DNA of 64,000 nucleotides from Paracoccaceae bacterium (GTDB taxonomy: Bacteria > Pseudomonadota > Alphaproteobacteria > Rhodobacterales > Rhodobacteraceae). The stretch is from assembly GCA_014872815.1 (NCBI GenBank), contig WKFK01000014.1:496001-560000 (forward strand), given 5' to 3'. This document shows, in pieces, positions 42,793 to 52,253 of this stretch. Under the pieces are notes generated by a model. It did not search any database and was not told where the DNA came from. It worked only from the letters and a program-made list of their open reading frames with translations. The position numbers and the translations under genes are program-made. How positions within the stretch are numbered: the first letter of the stretch is position 1; every line of letters begins with the position of its first letter.

Positions 42793-44286
42793 TCAAAAGC
42801 CGGCATCGCGGCCTTTGATGTGCTTGCGCAAACGCGACGGCGTGGACTTTTTCTTACCCTTATAGGGGTTCTTGTCCCCCTGCCCGCGCATGGTCAGACG
42901 GATCGGCGTGCCGGGCATGTCGAAGGTTTCACGCAAGCCGTTCACGAGGTAACGTGAATAGCTGGCAGGAAGTTTGTCCGGATGGGAACACATCACGACA
43001 AACCCCGGCGGACGCGTCTTGGCCTGTGTCATATAGCGCAGTTTGATGCGCTTGCCCTGTGGTGCGGGCGGCGGGTGCTGCTGCAGCATCTCGACCAGCC
43101 AGCGGTTCAACGCTGCGGTTGGAATACGGCGGTTCCAAGTGTCATAGGCATCCTGAATCGCCTGATTAAGACGCTCAAGACCGCGCCCTGTCTTCGCCGA
43201 CACAGTGATGAGGGGCGCGCCACGCAGTTGAGGCAAAAGGCGGTTGAACGCCTCTTTCAACTCGCGCAGTTTCTCCTGCTTGTGTTCTTCGACGTCCCAT
43301 TTGTTCACGGCAACAACAACGGCGCGGCCTTCGCGCTCGGCCAAATCGGCGATACGCAGGTCTTGCTGTTCAAAGGGAATCGCTGCGTCGAGTAGCACGA
43401 CCACGACCTCGGCAAATTTCACCGCCCGCAAACCGTCACCTACAGACAGCTTTTCGAGCTTGTCCTGAACCTTGGCTTTCTTGCGCATCCCGGCGGTATC
43501 AAAAATCCGCATATGGGTGCCGTCCCACTCGGTACGAAGCGAGATGGCATCGCGGGTGATGCCCGCTTCCGGTCCAGTCAGCAAACGATCCTCACCGATG
43601 ATCTTATTGATCAGCGTGGACTTACCCGCATTTGGACGGCCCACCACGGCGATTTGAAGCGGTTTGTTTTCGGTGATCTGTTCACTCGGGCGCAAGCCGC
43701 CTTCGTCGAACTCGTCATCCCAGTCGCCGTCTTCTTCAAGCTCCACGTCCACTTCAACTTCATCATCCAACGCCTTTTGCCGTTTGGCAAATTCATCCGC
43801 GATGGGCATGAGTTGCGCATAGAGGTCATTGAGACCTTCGCCGTGCTCTGCGGACAGGCGGATCGGTTCTCCTAACCCCAACGAGTAGGCGTCCAACACG
43901 CCAGCGTCGGCGGCTTTGCCTTCCCCTTTGTTGGCGGCCAGCAGCACATGCGCGGATTTCTTGCGCAGGATTTCCGCAAAGACCATGTCGGTGGGAGTGA
44001 CCCCCGTGCGGGCATCCATCATGAAGAGGCAAATGTCGGCCATATCCACGGCGCGCTCAGTCAGGCGTCGCATACGGCCTTCGAGGCTGTCGTCGGTGGC
44101 ATCTTCCAGACCGGCGGTGTCAATCACGGTGAACCGCAAATCCGCCAGTTTGGCGTCGCCCTCACGCAGGTCGCGCGTAACGCCCGGCTGGTCATCGACC
44201 AAAGCCAGTTTTTTGCCCACGAGGCGGTTAAACAGCGTGGATTTGCCCACGTTTGGGCGGCCCACAATGGCGAGCGTGAAACTCAT
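42793..44286 (-). CDS. der: Ribosome biogenesis GTPase Der (EngA)
   Basis: An essential double GTPase that matures the large ribosomal subunit. Two G domains are evident: the first with [15 protein letters not shown] and NKGE, the second with [21 protein letters not shown] and NKWD. A C-terminal KH-like domain follows. An acidic linker ([20 protein letters not shown]) joins the G domains. At 497 residues it is slightly long. It lies 48 bases after bamB, an arrangement also found elsewhere in proteobacteria. Confidence 0.97.
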   Translation of the reverse strand: MSFTLAIVGRPNVGKSTLFNRLVGKKLALVDDQPGVTRDLREGDAKLADLRFTVIDTAGLEDATDDSLEGRMRRLTERAVDMADICLFMMDARTGVTPTDMVFAEILRKKSAHVLLAANKGEGKAADAGVLDAYSLGLGEPIRLSAEHGEGLNDLYAQLMPIADEFAKRQKALDDEVEVDVELEEDGDWDDEFDEGGLRPSEQITENKPLQIAVVGRPNAGKSTLINKIIGEDRLLTGPEAGITRDAISLRTEWDGTHMRIFDTAGMRKKAKVQDKLEKLSVGDGLRAVKFAEVVVVLLDAAIPFEQQDLRIADLAEREGRAVVVAVNKWDVEEHKQEKLRELKEAFNRLLPQLRGAPLITVSAKTGRGLERLNQAIQDAYDTWNRRIPTAALNRWLVEMLQQHPPPAPQGKRIKLRYMTQAKTRPPGFVVMCSHPDKLPASYSRYLVNGLRETFDMPGTPIRLTMRGQGDKNPYKGKKKSTPSRLRKHIKGRDAGF

Positions 44287-44334
44287 GACAGATCTCCGGA
44301 ACGTCTGAAGTCGCTCCGATACAGCATTATTGCG

Positions 44335-45636
44335 TCAACGGAAAGCGTACAATTCGCCTTTGCGGTTGACCACATACAAAACACCACCAGCAACAACCGG
44401 ATTAGTCGCCGCGCCATGCGGCAATTCCACGGTATGGGTCAAAAGGCCGTTGCGCGGGTTATAGAAACGCACGACATCATCGGTGGAAGGGACAACCAAC
44501 TGCCCGCCCGCCAGGATCGGCCCGTAATGCGCGTGCACGGCGGATTGTTTCTTGGGTTTGTCTTTTATGAATTGCGGCAAGGTCTGGCCCCAAACGCGGG
44601 TGCCGTCGCGGGCATCCAGACGCAGAAGCTCATTGGTTTCAGACACCAAGAAGAGCGAACCGCCAGCCGGGAAAACAGGGCTCAGCGCGCCGTGACCCGC
44701 GGTCCATTTGCGCACGCCCGTTTCACTCTCAAACGCGGCCATACGACCGGAATGGTTGGCCACATAGATAGTGTCACCGACAACAACCGGATCACCGGAG
44801 ATGTCGCCAACGGTATTGACCGCGCGCCCTTGGCGGGCGTCTGACAAGCCTGCGGTCCAGCGTGATACGCCGCCGCTGCGGAACGCGGCTTGAATTTCGC
44901 CGGACCCGTAAGGGAAAATCGCCAATCGGTCCGTCACGGCTGGTGCTGCTGGACTTTGTACGTTCTGAACGTTGGGAATCGACAAGAGTTGCCAGGCAAT
45001 TTTGCCGGTTTCAACTTCAAGCGCCCAAGCCGTCGCATCGCCAGACACCACGTAGACCAAATCGCCATAGACCGCTGGAGTGCCGCTTCCGACCGCCTGG
45101 AATTTCTGTTCCCAAAGGTCAGCGCCGGTGGCTGGATCCAACGCACGGATACTGCCAAACCCAGTGGTAACAAAGAGCTTTCCTTTTCCATAGGCCAGAC
45201 CGCCAGTGGACGCTTGCCCTGCCTTGTCGTTGGGCGGGGTCATGTCCCGCGACCAGAGCACTTGGCCGGCAGTGCTGGTGGCGGTCACGGTTGCCTCAGC
45301 ATCCACGGTGAAGATGCGACCATCTGCAATAACGGGATCTGCGGTGATACGCGACTTTCGCGACTCGCCTTTGCCCACAGAGGTTGACCAAAGCAAATTT
45401 GGTTTTGAGGACAGGGCCGCGTTTGCGATCCGCGTGCTTGGCGATCCAATACGGCCGGTCCAATTCGCGTTTTGCGTAACAGCAGGCAGGTTTATTGCGA
45501 GGTCCTGATTTTCAACCACCTCTTCCGCTGGGAAGAGATCCTCACGTTCTCCGACCAAGATGACTTCAGGTTCCGCGCAGGCGGTCAAAATTGCTGCTGC
45601 CGCTACACCCGCGGCCAACATCCAAGACTTGTTCAT
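44335..45636 (-). CDS. bamB: Outer-membrane assembly lipoprotein BamB
   Basis: A lipoprotein of the BAM complex that inserts outer-membrane beta-barrels. It has a lipobox ILTAC at about residue 20, then an eight-bladed PQQ-type propeller with repeated YVVSGDATAWALEVETGKIAWQ-like blades. It is 433 residues from the start at 45636, chosen for the lipoprotein signal over the ATG at 45654. It sits between a YfgM-like gene and der, matching the conserved yfgM-bamB-der order. Confidence 0.93.
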   Translation of the reverse strand: MNKSWMLAAGVAAAAILTACAEPEVILVGEREDLFPAEEVVENQDLAINLPAVTQNANWTGRIGSPSTRIANAALSSKPNLLWSTSVGKGESRKSRITADPVIADGRIFTVDAEATVTATSTAGQVLWSRDMTPPNDKAGQASTGGLAYGKGKLFVTTGFGSIRALDPATGADLWEQKFQAVGSGTPAVYGDLVYVVSGDATAWALEVETGKIAWQLLSIPNVQNVQSPAAPAVTDRLAIFPYGSGEIQAAFRSGGVSRWTAGLSDARQGRAVNTVGDISGDPVVVGDTIYVANHSGRMAAFESETGVRKWTAGHGALSPVFPAGGSLFLVSETNELLRLDARDGTRVWGQTLPQFIKDKPKKQSAVHAHYGPILAGGQLVVPSTDDVVRFYNPRNGLLTHTVELPHGAATNPVVAGGVLYVVNRKGELYAFR

Positions 45637-45666
45637 CACTGCTGAGTCCCCCACCCTGCCCTGCTA

Positions 45667-46347
45667 TTATTGGTCAGCCAGTACCGGAACGGAGTCCGCT
45701 GGTGTGCCACCCAAGGCCACAATCAACTGAGATGCGCGATTGCGCAAGCCTGCGGTGACAGAGGCATCCTGAATAAGCGCCTGTAGTTGAGCGATGGCCC
45801 CGTCTACGTCCCCCTCTTCTAGGCTCAGCAGTGCAAGCTGTTCTTGAGCAGGCAATGCAAGCGGCATGCCCGGGCCTGCCAGTGCTTCCAGCGCCAATCG
45901 GCGGTCTGCGATCGGCGTTTCTTTGGCATTGGCCAAAACCGCCTTGAACGCAGCGATCTGACGATAAATTTCCGGCGTATCCAAACCGCTGGTTGTGATC
46001 TCATTCAGAGTCGCCGCAGCATCCGCATTGGCATCCACTTCGATCTGATGCGTGGCCAACAACATATCCGCCACGACCTGAGCGTTCGGCGACTCAGTGG
46101 TCAATTCACTCAGAGCAGCGACGCGGGCTTCTGCATCGCTTGGTGACACAGCCGCGATCAACGCATCCCCGGTGTTTTCTGCTGCGGTGCGGGCTTTGCC
46201 TTTTTGGATCTCGTTAAAGGCCGCGGCGCCCACAATGGCGATCACCGCCAACACAGCAATCCATCCATAACGGCGGATCAAGCCGAAAAGTCGGTCACGA
46301 CGCACTTCTTCGGTGACTTCTTCGATGAAACTGTCGGTATTGCTCAC
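45667..46347 (-). CDS. YfgM-like TPR protein
   Basis: A 226-residue protein with a cytoplasmic N-terminus, one membrane helix (YGWIAVLAVIAIVGAAAFNE, about residues 27-46) and a periplasmic alanine-rich helical TPR domain. This is the layout of YfgM, which works with the PpiD chaperone at the Sec translocon. Its place upstream of bamB supports the call. The C-terminal repeats are weakly conserved. Confidence 0.85.
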   Translation of the reverse strand: MSNTDSFIEEVTEEVRRDRLFGLIRRYGWIAVLAVIAIVGAAAFNEIQKGKARTAAENTGDALIAAVSPSDAEARVAALSELTTESPNAQVVADMLLATHQIEVDANADAAATLNEITTSGLDTPEIYRQIAAFKAVLANAKETPIADRRLALEALAGPGMPLALPAQEQLALLSLEEGDVDGAIAQLQALIQDASVTAGLRNRASQLIVALGGTPADSVPVLADQ

Positions 46348-46575
46348 GCCTGCTCTCCTGTCGGTTTGCCCTGTCTTATCGTTTTGTTTTCAAAGTGCCA
46401 AGTACCGCGGCAGAGCGACACCAGCCGGATATGATTTTTGTGGGCTTTTTGCGAAATTTAAACTGATGAGTTCAAAATTCAGTATCGGAGGTTGTTTCTC
46501 CTCCAACAAAGTCCAATATACCGGTGACTATTTGTGCGCGGGAGGGCGCACGTTTAAAACAACAGGGGCCATTCT

Positions 46576-47823
46576 ATGCGGCTTATTCCGGTTTTGACCG
46601 CAGTTTGCGTGTCGGCATTTTTGTATTTCGTGGTGGTGGAACGTGACCGCCTGGCAGCTTTTGCGGGCAACGGTGCGCCCGAGGCGACGCCTGCAGAAAC
46701 AACAGAGGCAGAGACTGAGACGCAGACCGTTTCCGCCTCCAACCAATCAAGCGCAATCGGCGTTGTGGCGGTCAAAAGCGAGGCCCGCACAATTGACAGC
46801 GCCGTGGTCCTGCGCGGCGAAACGGAGGCCGACCGTCAGGTGGAGGTGCGCGCAGAAACCAGTGGCCTGGTCATCAGCGAGCCCCTGAGACGCGGTACAC
46901 ATGTCACTGCAGGTCAGGAACTGTGCCGCCTAGATGTGGGCACGAGCGCTGCCGTATTGGCAGAGGCAAAAGCGCGCCTTCTAGAGGCCGAGGCCCGTAT
47001 TCCAAGCGCGCAGGCGGCGGTCGCCGAGGCCGAAGCACGGCTGGAGGAGGCCAAGATCAACGATAACGCCGCGCGCAAACTGTCCGAAGGCGGGTTTGCC
47101 TCTTCCACACGCGTTGCGAGCACGGCTGCCAGCGTTCGGGCAGCTGAGGCTGCCATTCAGTCGGCAACTTCCGGATTGGAAAGCACACAGGCCGGCATCG
47201 AATCGGCGCAAGCCCTTGTGGCTGCGGCGGAGCGGGACGTTGAACGTCTGACCATGACGGCACCTTTTGCTGGCCTGTTGGAAAGCCGGACAGCGGAACT
47301 GGGCAGCCTGATGCAACCTGGCAGCCTTTGCGGGACAGTTCTGCGTCTGGATCCCATCCGCGTTGTTGGCTTTGTACCGGAAACAGACATCAACCGCGTT
47401 CAAGAGGGCTCTCTTGCTGGGGCGCGCCTGACCACAGGTCAGGAAGTGTCAGGCCAAGTGACCTTTGTGTCTCGCTCTGCGGATCCTCAAACACGTACTT
47501 TCCGGGTGGAAGTGACCGTTCCGAACGAAGATCTTTCCATCCGGGACGGTCAAACAGCGGAGATCGTCATTTCCGCAGACGGCGCGCAAGCCCATTTCCT
47601 GCCTCAGTCCTCCCTGACGTTGAACGATGAGGGAACGCTGGGTGTGCGTGTCGTAGAGAAAGGCAATATCGTGGCCTTTAAAGCTGTCGACCTGCTGCGG
47701 GACGGTACCGACGGCATTTGGGTTGGCGGCTTGTCTGCAAACGCCAACGTCATCGTGGTCGGTCAGGAATATGTGATCGAAGGCGTTGAGGTCGCGCCCA
47801 CCTATCAGGAGGCCACGCAATGA
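46576..47823 (+). CDS. RND efflux periplasmic adaptor subunit
   Basis: A membrane-fusion protein linking the RND pump to an outer-membrane channel. The 415 residues include an N-terminal anchor, an acidic threonine/glutamate linker, a split lipoyl domain (VEVRAETSGLVISEPLRRGTHV, later MTAPFAGLLESRTAELGSLM), an alanine-rich coiled-coil hairpin (about residues 135-220) and a beta-barrel domain. It overlaps the permease start by four bases. No outer-membrane channel gene is present here. Confidence 0.92.
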   Translation: MRLIPVLTAVCVSAFLYFVVVERDRLAAFAGNGAPEATPAETTEAETETQTVSASNQSSAIGVVAVKSEARTIDSAVVLRGETEADRQVEVRAETSGLVISEPLRRGTHVTAGQELCRLDVGTSAAVLAEAKARLLEAEARIPSAQAAVAEAEARLEEAKINDNAARKLSEGGFASSTRVASTAASVRAAEAAIQSATSGLESTQAGIESAQALVAAAERDVERLTMTAPFAGLLESRTAELGSLMQPGSLCGTVLRLDPIRVVGFVPETDINRVQEGSLAGARLTTGQEVSGQVTFVSRSADPQTRTFRVEVTVPNEDLSIRDGQTAEIVISADGAQAHFLPQSSLTLNDEGTLGVRVVEKGNIVAFKAVDLLRDGTDGIWVGGLSANANVIVVGQEYVIEGVEVAPTYQEATQ

Positions 47824-50800
47824 CCGGGGCCATCACCTGGGCTGCTGAACGCGCCCGAATGATTCTGGCGTTCATTGTCATTTCTTTGGTCATTGGCGCC
47901 TTTTCCTACGTCAGCCTTCCCAAAGAAGGGGAACCTGACATTGATATCCCGATCCTCTACGTTTCCGTGAGCTATCCGGGCATTTCCGCAGAAGACGCGG
48001 AAAGCCTACTGGTGAAGCCTATGGAAACGGAAGCCGTCGATCTGGACGGTCTCGACAAAATGACCGGGATTGCGTCTGAAAACCACGCCTCCCTGTTGCT
48101 CGAGTTCGATTTCGGTTGGGACAAAAGCGCGACCATTGCCGACGTGCGCGATGCGATGAACACCGCATCCTCAAATTTTCCAGCAGGCGCGGAACAATAC
48201 ACAATCAACGAGATCAACTTCTCGGAATTCCCAATTGTGATCGTGAACCTCTCCGGCGATGTGCCTGAACGCACCATGGCCCGGTTGGCCAAAGACCTGC
48301 AGGACGATTTTGAAGCCATCGACGCGGTTCTGGAAGCGCCCATTGCGGGCAACCGCGATGAGATGGTTGAGGTTGTGATCGATCCCCTGCGGCTGGAATC
48401 CTACAACGTCACAGCGCCGGAACTGATCTCCGTTGTGCAGAACAACAACCAGCTGATTGCCGCTGGTGAAGTGGAAACCGAGCAAGGCACCTTCTCAGTC
48501 AAAATTCCTTCGTCGTTTGATGACGTCACCGACATTTACGAGCTGCCGGTGAAAACAAACGGCGAGCGGATTGTGACTTTGGGCGATCTGGCAGAAATCA
48601 ACTTCACCTTTGAGGACCGGGCGGGCACCGCGCGGTTTGATGGGGAAAACACGGTGGCTCTGCAGGTGGTGAAGGGCAAAGGCTACAACATCATCGACAC
48701 CGTGGAAGAGATCAAAACCACGTTGGCCGCAGCGCAGGCAAAATGGCCTGAAGAGCTGCAGGCGGCGGTTCATGTTGGCACCTCCAACGACCAGAGCCGC
48801 ACTGTGGGCTCAATGGTGAGCCAGCTTGAGGGCTCTGTTCTAACCGCGATTGCTCTGGTGATGATTGTGGTTCTGGCTTCGCTTGGCAGCCGCGCTGCAA
48901 TGCTTGTGGGCTTTGCCATTCCAGCGTCCTTCCTGCTGTGTTTTGCCTTTCTCGCACTGATGGGTGTGACCATCTCCAACATGGTGATGTTTGGTCTAAT
49001 CCTGGCGGTGGGCATGTTGGTGGATGGCGCGATTGTTGTGGTGGAATACGCCGACAAGCGCATCAAAGAGGGCGTGGGCCCAATGCACGCCTATGTTGAG
49101 GCGGCGCAGCGCATGTTCTGGCCGATTGTCAGCTCCACCGCGACCACGCTGTGTGCCTTCTTGCCGATGTTGTTCTGGCCGGGTGTGCCGGGTGAATTCA
49201 TGGGCATGTTGCCGGTCACGATGATCTTTGTTCTGTCGGCCTCGCTGCTGGTGGCACTGATCTACCTGCCGGTTGTGGGCGGTATCTCTGGCCGTTTGAG
49301 CCGGGTGTTTGATCGCGCCTCGCAGGCCCTGAAGAGGCGCCTGCCTTGGGCGGTGCGTGCTCTGCTGGTGCCGATCCCACTTTACGGCATGTTCACCGGT
49401 TTGATGCAAATGTTGACCGCGACCTATGCCTCTGGCGATGACAGCACCACGGGCGCTGTCGCGATCGGCGCTGTCCTGTTTGTCCTGTCGGCATTCGCGG
49501 CCTCTATCACCATGAGCGCCGCCGAAATCACACGCAAACGCAAAGCGGTGAAATCCGGCTTCCGTCATAACGGCTTTGGACATTTCATGCGCTTCATCGT
49601 GGGCAACCCGGTGATGCCGCTGGTCACCATTGCAGCTGTCGCTTTCACCGTAGTGTCGATCATTGGCTACTTCGGCGAAAACAACAACGGCGTGGAGTTC
49701 TTTGTCGACACAGAACCAGAGCAAGCCACAGCATATGTCCGCGCGCGCGGAAACATCTCGCTGGCAGAAAAAGACGCTATGGTGCGCCAAGCGGAAAACG
49801 TGATTATGCAGCATCCTGCAGTGATCAATGTGTTCTCCTTTGCAGGTGAAGGCGGTTTGGACACCGGTGGTCCGGGTGGCGGTAACTCCCCTCCCGATAC
49901 CGTCGGACAAGTTCAGTTTGAAATTATCCCCTGGGATGAGCGTCCAACGGCCCGTGAAAAATGGTTCTTTGGCAAGCTGGAGCGCGATGTGACCGCCCCA
50001 GGCTTTGACGGCAATCGCGTTCTGGACGAACTCAACGCCGAATTGGCGAAGCTGCCCGGTTTCTTTGTGGAAACCAGCCCAATTGAGCAGGGTCCAGGAT
50101 CAGGCAAGCCAATCCATCTACGTCTTCGTGGTGATGGCTGGGACGCGCTCAATGCGGCTGCCTTGAGCGCACGGGAGACGTTCGAAAACACCTCCGGTCT
50201 AACTCTGGTGGAAGACACCCTGCCCTTGCCGGGTATCGACTGGCAGATCGATGTAGATGTGGCCAAAGCAGGCCGATATGGCGCCGATGTGGCAACCGTG
50301 GGCGCGATGGTGCAGCTTGTGACGCGCGGTATCCTCTTGGACACGATGCGCGTGGACAGCTCTGACGAGGAAATCGAAATCCGCCTGCGTTTGCCGGACC
50401 AAGACCGCGTCCTGTCGACACTGGACACTCTGAAGGTACGCACCAACGATGGGCTTGTGCCGCTGTCTAACTTTGTGACGCGGTTCCCGGTACCAAAACG
50501 TGCCTCGATCAGCCGTGTCGACCAAGAGCGCTACTACGATGTGAAAGCAGACGTCTTGCCTGGGCTGGTAAAGATTGTGAGTGGCGAAGGCGAAGACCTT
50601 CAAACGCTTGCTCTACTGAAGGCGCAGACAGAAGACACTACCTCGGAAGACGCGGTGATCACCGCTCCGAATGGCGAAACCTTCACAGTGTTTGCTTTTG
50701 ATGCGGCAACTTCTGCTGAGCAAATACAGACCGCATTGGACGAAGGCGCGCGCCGGGTGCCTGTTACCGCCACTGAACGCATCGAAGTGCTGACGGAATG

Positions 50801-51698
50801 GCTGAACACCACCCCGTTTGACGCTTCGATCAGTTGGGAATGGACTGGGGACCAAGAAGAACAGGCTGAGTCCGGTGCCTTCCTGTCCAAGGCTTTCTCC
50901 GCCGCATTGGGGCTCATGTTTGTGATCCTGTTGGCACAGTTCAACAGCTTCTATAACTCGGTTCTCGTATTGTTGGCGGTGGTTCTCTCTACGGCGGGTG
51001 TGTTGGTTGGGATGCTGGTCATGGATCAGACGTTCTCGATCATTATGACCGGTACGGGCATTGTGGCGCTGGCCGGGATCGTGGTGAACAACAACATTGT
51101 TCTGATCGATACCTATCAAGAATACAGCCGTTATATGCCGCGTATTGATGCGATTGTACGGACTGCACAAAACCGTATTCGTCCAGTGCTGCTGACCACT
51201 ATCACCACGATGGCCGGTCTCGCGCCTATGATGTTTGGGTTGAGCCTTGATTTCATCAATGGCGGCTATTCTATCGACAGCCCGACCGCCCTTTGGTGGA
51301 AGCAGCTGGCAACCGCCGTGGTCTTTGGCTTGGGCATCGCGACGGTTCTGACACTGGTGTTCACCCCTTCGATGCTGGCCGCTCGGGTTTGGGCAAGCAC
51401 CTACTTCAGCTGGATGATGCGCCTATTGGCACGTATGTCATTTGGACGGACCTCACGTGCCGGTCAGGACTGGGCCCTGCGCCGCGCCGCGCGCAAGGTC
51501 AAACATCCAGTTTTGATGTGGGATGACACCACAGAGGTTGTGATGGAAAGCTCTGCGCCAGCCAAAAACGCCGGACCCTCTCCTGTTGTGCCTGAAATGG
51601 TCGACCCCAACGATCTGGCCCCAGAGGTGGAAGCGCCGCGCAAAGGTAAACCCGCCAATGATGCCCCCGATCCAGGCGGCATCCAGGCAGCGGAGTAA
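47820..51698 (+). CDS. RND efflux permease with enlarged central linker
   Basis: A proton-driven exporter of the HAE-like group, 1292 residues against about 1030-1050 normally. The helix-4 motif reads GMLVDGAIVVVEYAD, with one relay aspartate (about residue 401) where AcrB has two. The porter domains and the second helix bundle (VVNNNIVLIDTYQEY) are present. Two departures stand out. The linker between helix 6 and helix 7 is about 100 residues and holds two extra hydrophobic stretches (about 508-530 and 545-565). The C-terminus carries about 100 extra polar residues rich in proline and acid. Substrates are unknown. Confidence 0.93.
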   Translation: MTGAITWAAERARMILAFIVISLVIGAFSYVSLPKEGEPDIDIPILYVSVSYPGISAEDAESLLVKPMETEAVDLDGLDKMTGIASENHASLLLEFDFGWDKSATIADVRDAMNTASSNFPAGAEQYTINEINFSEFPIVIVNLSGDVPERTMARLAKDLQDDFEAIDAVLEAPIAGNRDEMVEVVIDPLRLESYNVTAPELISVVQNNNQLIAAGEVETEQGTFSVKIPSSFDDVTDIYELPVKTNGERIVTLGDLAEINFTFEDRAGTARFDGENTVALQVVKGKGYNIIDTVEEIKTTLAAAQAKWPEELQAAVHVGTSNDQSRTVGSMVSQLEGSVLTAIALVMIVVLASLGSRAAMLVGFAIPASFLLCFAFLALMGVTISNMVMFGLILAVGMLVDGAIVVVEYADKRIKEGVGPMHAYVEAAQRMFWPIVSSTATTLCAFLPMLFWPGVPGEFMGMLPVTMIFVLSASLLVALIYLPVVGGISGRLSRVFDRASQALKRRLPWAVRALLVPIPLYGMFTGLMQMLTATYASGDDSTTGAVAIGAVLFVLSAFAASITMSAAEITRKRKAVKSGFRHNGFGHFMRFIVGNPVMPLVTIAAVAFTVVSIIGYFGENNNGVEFFVDTEPEQATAYVRARGNISLAEKDAMVRQAENVIMQHPAVINVFSFAGEGGLDTGGPGGGNSPPDTVGQVQFEIIPWDERPTAREKWFFGKLERDVTAPGFDGNRVLDELNAELAKLPGFFVETSPIEQGPGSGKPIHLRLRGDGWDALNAAALSARETFENTSGLTLVEDTLPLPGIDWQIDVDVAKAGRYGADVATVGAMVQLVTRGILLDTMRVDSSDEEIEIRLRLPDQDRVLSTLDTLKVRTNDGLVPLSNFVTRFPVPKRASISRVDQERYYDVKADVLPGLVKIVSGEGEDLQTLALLKAQTEDTTSEDAVITAPNGETFTVFAFDAATSAEQIQTALDEGARRVPVTATERIEVLTEWLNTTPFDASISWEWTGDQEEQAESGAFLSKAFSAALGLMFVILLAQFNSFYNSVLVLLAVVLSTAGVLVGMLVMDQTFSIIMTGTGIVALAGIVVNNNIVLIDTYQEYSRYMPRIDAIVRTAQNRIRPVLLTTITTMAGLAPMMFGLSLDFINGGYSIDSPTALWWKQLATAVVFGLGIATVLTLVFTPSMLAARVWASTYFSWMMRLLARMSFGRTSRAGQDWALRRAARKVKHPVLMWDDTTEVVMESSAPAKNAGPSPVVPEMVDPNDLAPEVEAPRKGKPANDAPDPGGIQAAE

Positions 51699-51720
51699 CT
51701 CGCCTAAAAAGAAAGCAAAG

Positions 51721-51748
51721 ACGCGCCCCACTGTGGGCGCGTTTTATT
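51721..51748 (+). terminator. Rho-independent terminator after the RND operon
   Basis: ACGCGCCC (51721-51728) pairs with GGGCGCGT (51735-51742), followed by TTTATT, 22 bases after the permease stop. Confidence 0.85.
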
Positions 51749-51831
51749 CTATGCAGAATGTTCTTTTTTTGAAACGTGTTTCGCCCTATACGTGTTCGCG
51801 AATTTTTTGACACGTTTTAGCAGGCACTACC

Positions 51832-52212
51832 ATGTGGACCATTGCGTTCGACAACACAGCTCCCTCGACCTTGCCAGCGGTCATTCTGACCTGCTTGGTT
51901 CTTGTGTTCTGGTTCACCTTAAACCTTGTGACATATACATTTTTCCAAGCAGACAAAGACCGCGCCATTCATGGCGAGATCCGCATTCCGGAACGTACAT
52001 TGCTGTTCCTAGCGCTATCAGGCGGCTCCTTGGGCGCCAAGATCGCGCAGCGGCGATTCTACCACAAGACGCAGAAACAACCCTTCGGATGGTTGCTGAA
52101 CACGATCATCGCACTTCACCTCGTGCTTGTCGCACTGGGGGCGTATCTTGCCATCGCTGGCCCATCCGGCTTTTGGGCTGCGGAACAAATCGCCGCATTC
52201 TATGCAACCTGA
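51832..52212 (+). CDS. DUF1294 small membrane protein
   Basis: A 126-residue membrane protein with an N-terminal helix (about 15-40), then the DUF1294 signature: basic loop RIPERTLLFLALSGGSLGAKIAQRR, the YHKTQKQPFGW segment, and a second helix (about 88-112). Family function is unknown. It stands alone between the RND operon and the convergent ABC exporter. Confidence 0.85.
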   Translation: MWTIAFDNTAPSTLPAVILTCLVLVFWFTLNLVTYTFFQADKDRAIHGEIRIPERTLLFLALSGGSLGAKIAQRRFYHKTQKQPFGWLLNTIIALHLVLVALGAYLAIAGPSGFWAAEQIAAFYAT

Positions 52213-52253
52213 AGACTGACTCTGCCCCGCCAGGAAGCAGTGACATGGTCGCA

